A stretch of DNA of 21,094 nucleotides from Butyrivibrio sp. (lineage in GTDB: Bacteria > Bacillota_A > Clostridia > Lachnospirales > Lachnospiraceae): the NCBI GenBank assembly GCA_024690635.1, contig JAILOW010000203.1:1-21094 (forward strand), in the 5' to 3' direction. This document shows positions 16,134-21,094 of this stretch, in pieces (positions within the stretch are counted from its first letter, which is position 1; every line of letters begins with the position of its first letter). The notes beneath the pieces were generated by a model. The model made no database searches. It saw nothing but the letters and a program-made list of their open reading frames with translations, and was not told the origin of the DNA. Both the position numbers and the translations under genes were made by a program.

Positions 16134-17305
16134 TGACACTACCTGATATCGTCAAAAGAAACAAAGCGGCAAACCTGCTTTTTTATATAGCGATAGCAAT
16201 TGAAACGGTGCTTATGATAGTGGAAAAAAGTGAGCTTACTTTTTCCTACGAAAGCTACGTTTTCAGATTTACTTTTTTGCTGACTTTTCTTGCGGTCCTG
16301 ATAATGGACCACGGGAAAAAAGAGTGGATATTTATAGCGCTGATCGTGGTATTTACAGCTTATTGCTATTTTACCTCAGGAAAAAACGACCTGCTTCGCT
16401 ATGGAATGTTCATTCTGGCTGCCAAGAACATAGATCTTAAAAAGTGTATGAAGTACGTGTTCTTTGCTACACTTGCGGGATTTTTACTGATAGTTATTTT
16501 ATCGGTTACAGGCATATTCGGAGATGTTTCGATCACAATGGATTTTGGAAGAAGCAAGGTGCAGACCAGGTATTGCCTTGGTTTTGGACATCCGAATGCT
16601 CTGTTTGCAAGCTTTTATGCCCTGCTTTTGATGTGGCTTTGGCTCTACGGAGGAGATGCCGGATTTATCGCCTATGCTATGGTAACGATAGGCATGGGGG
16701 CTATAGTGCATATTACCGATTCGAGAACGGGCATGATCATTGTTGCGTTCACATTTTTGATGGCTTATCTTGCAAGGCTCTTTGACGTTCTAAAGACCCA
16801 TGCAGCCATCTACGTACTTACTGCTCTTGATGTTATCGTAAGCGTTGGCTTATCTGTATTCGGCGCATGGGCGGCACAGACCATATATATGGGCAACAAG
16901 TACCTTGTAAACAAATGGTATTGGAAAGTTGACAGAAAGCTTAGCGGTCGCATGAGCAATCTCCACTATGGAGCGGAAAACAGCGGCGGCGTTTTGAAAA
17001 ACTGGAAGCTCTTTGCAGGGCATGGAGCCGAGTCATTTTTTGATATGGGCTGGGTAAGGCTCTTTTACTGGTACGGAATTATACCTACCATATTAGTGAT
17101 CATTATGATCCTTGCAGTGGTTTTCATCTGCGCAAAAAGAAAAGATATGTGGACAGTGGTGCTCATCGCATCCTTGTCTGTTTACACCCTGACAGAAGCA
17201 ACCTTTGTCACCAGATATACAGGCAGGAATTTTATGATCCCTGTGTTTGGAGTATATCTGTGCAGCCTGATGGCGGGAAAAGAGTTCCGGAAACGGAGTA
17301 GCTGA
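16133..17305 (+). CDS. Wzy-like polysaccharide polymerase (multispanning membrane protein)
   Basis: A 390-residue hydrophobic protein with about 11 predicted membrane segments and a larger extracellular loop near residues 255-300. This topology fits O-antigen/capsule polymerases (Wzy), which join flipped repeat units on the outer face of the membrane. Motif evidence is weak, as usual for Wzy; the GFGHPNALFASF and TDSRTGMII segments resemble the H-P-N and D-S-R-T-G patterns often seen in Wzy/EpsK-type proteins. It begins at TAATG with the GT17 stop and ends just before the DUF6056 gene. Context, among transferases and a flippase, is the main support. An O-antigen ligase is the alternative. Confidence 0.8.
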   Translation: MTLPDIVKRNKAANLLFYIAIAIETVLMIVEKSELTFSYESYVFRFTFLLTFLAVLIMDHGKKEWIFIALIVVFTAYCYFTSGKNDLLRYGMFILAAKNIDLKKCMKYVFFATLAGFLLIVILSVTGIFGDVSITMDFGRSKVQTRYCLGFGHPNALFASFYALLLMWLWLYGGDAGFIAYAMVTIGMGAIVHITDSRTGMIIVAFTFLMAYLARLFDVLKTHAAIYVLTALDVIVSVGLSVFGAWAAQTIYMGNKYLVNKWYWKVDRKLSGRMSNLHYGAENSGGVLKNWKLFAGHGAESFFDMGWVRLFYWYGIIPTILVIIMILAVVFICAKRKDMWTVVLIASLSVYTLTEATFVTRYTGRNFMIPVFGVYLCSLMAGKEFRKRSS

Positions 17306-17306
17306 T

Positions 17307-18686
17307 ATGATGAGAGAAAAGGCAAGAAAAATATTATTTAACATAGTGGTCCTGGCTAATATGATCATGGTGCTGATCTACCAGTTCCTGACACCCAATA
17401 TGAGCGATGACGTTATCTATATGGATAAGGTGGCCACCGCAAGGAATTTTTTTGATCTGTTTACTCAGGAGTACGAGCATTATATGGGGCATACCGGCAG
17501 AAGTATAGCCCATATCATCCTGAGGATCTTTTTATACATCGATGTAAAAGCGGTATTCAATATCGCTGCATCCGCTGTATTCATACTGTTGTCTTTTTTG
17601 ATCTATATCAATATCGATTACAGGAAAAAATACGACATCAGGATATACTCTGCAATTGCCGTACTGCAGTGGCTTTTTGATCCCACCATCGGTGATACGG
17701 TGTTCTGGGAAACGGGAGCCTGCAACTATCTGTTTACCACGGCTATAATCATGGGATATATCACTCTCTTTAGAAAGGCAGCAGCCTTTGAAAAGGGAGG
17801 GGAGAAAAAGAAAATAAACTATGCGGTTTTGATGTTCTTTATGGGACTTCTGGCCGGATGGTGCAATGAAAATACTTCAGGCGGCGTGATACTTTTTGTG
17901 ATCCTGATGTTTGTGGGAGCATACCTTGAAAAAAAGGACTTTTCTTTTGTAAGCCCCTGGATGATCTCAGGCTTTGCGGGAAATGTCATTGGATTTTTGA
18001 TCATGATATTATCTCCCGGAAACTTTGGAAGAGCTCAGATCGCAGATGAAGAGCACACAGGTGTTATGGCTCTCTTTGCCAGATTTTTAAAGATCACCAT
18101 AAACATCAAGGAAAGCTATCTGATACTGGTGCTTACCTTTGTTGTGATCATGATCGCTGTGGCATACAAAAACGGCTCTGTTAACACATATTACAGCGTT
18201 GCAAAGAGTATGATACTTTTCGGAATACTGTTTTTGGCTACGGATTATGCACTTATCATGGTGCCTGCATCTCAGCTTCGAACCTACTTTGGAGCATCGG
18301 TATTTCTTATGATCGCCATCCTCAACGGCTTTGCATTTCTTTCAAACAAAGTTCGCGATGACGGAATTTTACAGATCCTGTCGACTTCGCTTATTACCTG
18401 CCTTGGTCTGGTGCTTATATTTACTTATATTCAGCAAGGCGCAAACCTCGCAAGGATAAAGAGAGAGGTTGATGAAAGAAACGCTTATTATGTTCAGATG
18501 AAGGAAGCGGACGAGATGACCATAGAAGCTCCCATGCTTCGTCCTGACTGGCAATGCAGATATTCCATAGCTTACAAAGCGGATATTTCCGAAGATAAAT
18601 TCAACTGGCTCAACTTGGCCTACGCTGAGCATTATGGCATCCATTATATAATCGGAGTGGACAGAGAAAGCTGGACAGCATATTGA
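17307..18686 (+). CDS. DUF6056 family multispanning protein, possible GT-C enzyme
   Basis: A 459-residue membrane protein with about 10-11 hydrophobic segments. After the first helix comes MSDDVIYMDKV with Asp34-Asp35, and later WETGACNYLFT and GWCNENTSGG; these match the DUF6056 pattern as I recall it. An acidic pair in the first extracellular loop is what GT-C transferases use for catalysis with polyprenyl-phosphate-sugar donors, so a GT-C role (side-branch addition outside the cell) is a reasonable inference, not a demonstrated function. GGAG at 17295-17298 lies 8 nt before the ATG; a second ATG follows directly. The stop overlaps the following GT2 start (TGATG). It could also be an additional polymerase. 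Confidence 0.78.
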   Translation: MMREKARKILFNIVVLANMIMVLIYQFLTPNMSDDVIYMDKVATARNFFDLFTQEYEHYMGHTGRSIAHIILRIFLYIDVKAVFNIAASAVFILLSFLIYINIDYRKKYDIRIYSAIAVLQWLFDPTIGDTVFWETGACNYLFTTAIIMGYITLFRKAAAFEKGGEKKKINYAVLMFFMGLLAGWCNENTSGGVILFVILMFVGAYLEKKDFSFVSPWMISGFAGNVIGFLIMILSPGNFGRAQIADEEHTGVMALFARFLKITINIKESYLILVLTFVVIMIAVAYKNGSVNTYYSVAKSMILFGILFLATDYALIMVPASQLRTYFGASVFLMIAILNGFAFLSNKVRDDGILQILSTSLITCLGLVLIFTYIQQGANLARIKREVDERNAYYVQMKEADEMTIEAPMLRPDWQCRYSIAYKADISEDKFNWLNLAYAEHYGIHYIIGVDRESWTAY

Positions 18687-19675
18687 TGAATTCAGATTCA
18701 GAAAGATTAGTCAGCATAGTTATCCCGGTATACCGGGCAAGGGACACACTTAGAGAGTGTGTCTCATCTTGCGCTATGCAAAAAGATATCCTGGATAAAA
18801 AACTGCAGATCATTCTGGTGGATGACGGATCGGATGACGGATCTTCTGAAATCTGCGACGAGCTGGCACTTCAGTATCCCGGCGTGGTGGAAGCTGTTCA
18901 CGGCAAAAACTGCGGCGTATCACATGCAAGGAACATCGGACTTGAACGGGCTGTTGGCCGGTTTGTTACCTTTGTCGATGCAGATGACAGGGTAACTGAT
19001 AAGTTTGTAAAAAACATGCTAAGCCTTGCTGATGAAAAGACTTTTATTGTGGCACAGACACAAAGTTTTTCGGCAGAGCAAAAAATAAGCGGTTTTCAGT
19101 TTATAGAAAATGTGATACTTGCATCTGATACCCACGTATGGGGGAAGCTCTTTGACAGACAGATCCTTGCGGAAAAAAAGATAAGATTCCGTGAGGGACT
19201 TACCATCGGTGAAGATCTTTTGTTTTTGATAGATGCAGCTCTTTCCCAGGGAAAGGAACACACCATAAAATGTGCTCCCGCCGGGGATTATATTTATAAC
19301 GACAACCCTGAGGGTGCCATGAAAAGAGCTTTTAAGGAAAGCTATATGGATGAGCTTTTGTGCTGGAAAGAAGCAGAAAGAAAGCTCTATCCCCATAACA
19401 GAGAGCTTTCTGCTTACGCTTATGTAAGTCTTGCAGCCTCCAGGGTTATGACAGCTCTTTTGGTTGTAGGGAAGGTTGCTGTACTAAAAGAAAGCGAAAG
19501 AGATGAGGATCTGTGCAATCTTGCTGTAAGCAGGGCTGCGGATACGATAACCGAAGCCTTGAAGGTAAAGGGAACCTTTGCGGGATTATCCGCAGGGTAT
19601 AAGGTAAAGGTACTGCTGTTTAAACTCAGCCCCGGTTTTTATATGAAACTGTACGGCAAACATAAAAACGGCTGA
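18686..19675 (+). CDS. Glycosyltransferase family 2
   Basis: A 329-residue GT-A transferase opening with LVSIVIPVYRARDTLREC. The nucleotide-binding VDDGSDDGSSEI (Asp46, Asp47) and metal-binding FVDADD (Asp98, Asp100) motifs are intact, and GEDLLFLIDAAL follows the acceptor region. It resembles the capsule GT2 enzymes that add hexoses to lipid-linked intermediates. The ATG at 18686 shares one base with the DUF6056 stop; the in-frame TTG at 18683 would add one residue and is less likely. No good ribosome site is seen, so translation probably depends on coupling. Two inverted repeats lie in its first 80 nt (18724-18737 and 18741-18765). A 39-nt gap without features follows. Confidence 0.92.
   Translation: MNSDSERLVSIVIPVYRARDTLRECVSSCAMQKDILDKKLQIILVDDGSDDGSSEICDELALQYPGVVEAVHGKNCGVSHARNIGLERAVGRFVTFVDADDRVTDKFVKNMLSLADEKTFIVAQTQSFSAEQKISGFQFIENVILASDTHVWGKLFDRQILAEKKIRFREGLTIGEDLLFLIDAALSQGKEHTIKCAPAGDYIYNDNPEGAMKRAFKESYMDELLCWKEAERKLYPHNRELSAYAYVSLAASRVMTALLVVGKVAVLKESERDEDLCNLAVSRAADTITEALKVKGTFAGLSAGYKVKVLLFKLSPGFYMKLYGKHKNG
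18724..18765. repeat. Two adjacent inverted repeats inside the GT2 5' end
   Basis: CCCGGTATACCGGG at 18724-18737 is a perfect 14-bp palindrome. Three bases later GACACACT (18743-18750) pairs with AGTGTGTC (18756-18763) around a 5-nt loop; bases 18741-18742 and 18764-18765 extend the stem by one G-U and one G-C pair. There is no T-run after it, so it is not an intrinsic terminator. Both lie in codons of the conserved GT2 opening, so coding constraint may explain them. Confidence 0.6.
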
Positions 19676-19714
19676 GAACCTATTTTGTGAATATACGGGA
19701 AAACAGGACAAACA

Positions 19715-20902
19715 ATGACAGATAAGCGGATCGAAACAGATCTTAACAGACCCATAATTTTATATATGCATGCAGGCTCCGGCAATCACGGCTGTGAAGC
19801 CATTGCCGACAGCACGGTAAAGCTCATTGCAAAGACCAGGAGAGATCAGGGTGTTTCAGACAAACTCCCTCTTATCATCATGTCAAACAGCGTGGAAGAT
19901 GACAGAAAATATATCCTTGGGGACCTGGAAAAGCAGGGCCTTTGCACCCTGGTGGAAGACAGACATATTGAGAGGCACTTCTTTGCCCACGTGCTCTACT
20001 ACGCATGGCGCAAGGTGACAGGAGACAGGGAGAGCTTCTTGAGGTACAGGCTGCGAGACGGAATTCGGCGCGAAACGGACCTAAGGGACGGGGCTAGTGG
20101 CTCATTTTCACAAAAGCCCCTTGCCATCTCCATAGGAGGCGACAACTACTGCTATCCCGAGATGGTTGAGGATCTGATCCTTGCCCACAACGTATTTCGC
20201 AAAAAAGGCTATGAAACAGTTCTCTGGGGCTGCTCCATAGAGCCTGATTCTCTGAAAAACAGAGCTCTGTTGCAGGACCTTATGGCATTTGACAGAATCT
20301 ATGCAAGGGAGTCCATAACCTATAACGCGCTTCTAAATTCCGGTATATCCGCAGATAAACTGATACTAAGGCGCGATCCTGCATTTATGCTGGAGACAAA
20401 AGAAGTAAACTACTGCGAAGGCTTCAAGCCCGGACAGACAGTTGGCATAAACTTAAGCCCCATGGTTCTTGGCAAGGCCAAAAACCCCGAGCTTGTAAAA
20501 GAGTCCTACAGGAAGTTCATCAGGTACATACTTGATAACACCGAGGAAAATATAGCTTTCATCCCGCATGTTGTCTGGAAGAGTAATGACGACAGGCAGC
20601 CTTTGGAAGCTCTTTACGGTGAGTTTAAGGACACCGGAAGGGCGGTTATGATAGAGGATGCTCCGGCAGAAGAGTTAAAGGGCTATATCTCAAAGTGCAG
20701 CTTCTTTGTGGGCGCAAGAACCCACAGCACCATCGCTGCTTATTCAAGCGGTGTGCCCACTCTTGTTATCGGCTACTCAGTAAAGAGCAGGGGCATTGCG
20801 ACAGATCTTTTCGGAACCACGGACAACTATGTTCTGCCCGTTTGGGACATTGAGGATCCTGAGGCGCTCATTAAGGCCTACAGACACACCATGAACAAAT
20901 AA
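19715..20902 (+). CDS. Polysaccharide pyruvyl transferase family protein
   Basis: A 395-residue protein of the CsaB/WcaK-type pyruvyl transferase family. The N-terminus has the glycine-rich MHAGSGNHGCEAIADST, the middle has ISIGGDNYCYP, and the C-terminal donor-side block is VGARTHSTIAAYSSGVPTLV with Arg335 and His337, ending in a Y-x-V-K-S-R-G motif. Members transfer pyruvate from phosphoenolpyruvate to a sugar, forming a ketal that gives the polymer a negative charge. AGGA at 19705-19708 lies 6 nt before the ATG. It follows a GT2 gene after 39 nt and precedes a GT11 gene. Some members of this family act as other transferases, so pyruvylation is probable rather than certain. Confidence 0.88.
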   Translation: MTDKRIETDLNRPIILYMHAGSGNHGCEAIADSTVKLIAKTRRDQGVSDKLPLIIMSNSVEDDRKYILGDLEKQGLCTLVEDRHIERHFFAHVLYYAWRKVTGDRESFLRYRLRDGIRRETDLRDGASGSFSQKPLAISIGGDNYCYPEMVEDLILAHNVFRKKGYETVLWGCSIEPDSLKNRALLQDLMAFDRIYARESITYNALLNSGISADKLILRRDPAFMLETKEVNYCEGFKPGQTVGINLSPMVLGKAKNPELVKESYRKFIRYILDNTEENIAFIPHVVWKSNDDRQPLEALYGEFKDTGRAVMIEDAPAEELKGYISKCSFFVGARTHSTIAAYSSGVPTLVIGYSVKSRGIATDLFGTTDNYVLPVWDIEDPEALIKAYRHTMNK

Positions 20903-20917
20903 GATCAGAGGACATTT

Positions 20918-21094
20918 ATGTTAATACTTCAGATTTCGGGCGGTCTGGGAAACCAGATGCAGCAGTATGCTATGGCTAGAAAGTTAATAAAACTTGGCAA
21001 GGAAGTAAGACTGGATCTTTCCTGGTTTAATAAGGAGAAGCAAAAGAATGTCCTGGCTCCAAGAAATTTTGAGCTGGCTTACTTTGTAAACCTC
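20918..21094 (+). CDS. GT11-type glycosyltransferase, N-terminal part (right end cut off)
   Basis: The first 59 codons of a gene that continues past the window. The translation begins LILQISGGLGNQMQQYAMA, the GT11 (alpha-1,2-fucosyltransferase) opening also seen at 9608, with QMQQYA in place of the more usual QMFQYA. AGAGGA at 20907-20912 sits 5 nt before the ATG, 15 nt after the pyruvyl transferase stop. The motif I (HxRRxDY) region is outside the window, so donor use cannot be judged. It is the third GT11-like gene of the locus. Confidence 0.85.
   Translation, partial: MLILQISGGLGNQMQQYAMARKLIKLGKEVRLDLSWFNKEKQKNVLAPRNFELAYFVNL

Noticed and set aside
18821..18844. Tandem 12-nt repeat (gatgacggatcg / gatgacggatct)
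   Set aside because: It encodes the DDGSDDGS nucleotide-binding motif of GT2 enzymes, so protein constraint explains it.
19676..19714. 39-nt gap before the pyruvyl transferase as a promoter
   Set aside because: AT-rich bases are present but no convincing -35/-10 pair; only AGGA at 19705-19708 is supported.
1..21094. Mobile element, prophage, CRISPR or toxin-antitoxin content
   Set aside because: No transposase, integrase, terminal repeats, spaced direct repeats or small paired genes were found on either strand.

Overview
The window is a dense, single-direction surface-polysaccharide locus. All 20 recognisable genes lie on the + strand, often with stop/start overlaps, and the two end genes run off the window. 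No gap between genes exceeds about 60 nt. I see no rRNA, tRNA, CRISPR, insertion sequence, phage gene or convincing intrinsic terminator. Base composition, purine-rich AGGAG-type ribosome sites, a TATAAT promoter and the protein families (DUF5672, DUF6056, GT11, GT17, PglK-like ABC exporter) suggest a Gram-positive Clostridia member, most likely a rumen or gut Lachnospiraceae such as Butyrivibrio. That placement is inference.

Left block (1-9547) looks like decoration chemistry. It holds the C-terminus of an asparagine-synthetase-like amidotransferase, a stand-alone acyl carrier protein (ACP), a MaoC-type hydratase, an SDR oxidoreductase, a GT4 glycosyltransferase, an FkbH-like HAD/GNAT protein, a second full-length AsnB, an MBOAT O-acyltransferase and a membrane-anchored SGNH/DltD-like protein. 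Taken together, ACP + MBOAT + SGNH protein resembles the DltC-DltB-DltD logic of D-alanylation. No DltA-type adenylating enzyme is visible; an FkbH-like protein, a family known to load glyceryl units from 1,3-bisphosphoglycerate onto carrier proteins, sits in its place. My main hypothesis is an ACP-dependent pathway that puts a glyceryl-derived or hydroxyacyl group on an exported glycan. MaoC and SDR would tailor the acyl group, and the AsnB proteins would amidate either the acyl group or a uronic acid.

A strong extended -10 promoter (9567-9575) starts the right block (9608-21094), which looks like assembly and export. It holds a GT11 fucosyltransferase, a PglK-like ABC flippase, a divergent GT11-like protein, a DUF5672 protein, a GT2, a GT17, a Wzy-like polymerase, a DUF6056 multispanning protein, another GT2, a polysaccharide pyruvyl transferase and the start of a third GT11-type gene. 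The expected working order is repeat-unit assembly on a lipid carrier by the cytoplasmic transferases, flipping by the ABC protein, polymerisation outside by the Wzy-like protein, and O-acylation outside by the MBOAT/SGNH pair. Initiating sugar transferase, nucleotide-sugar synthesis and chain-length control genes are not in this window.
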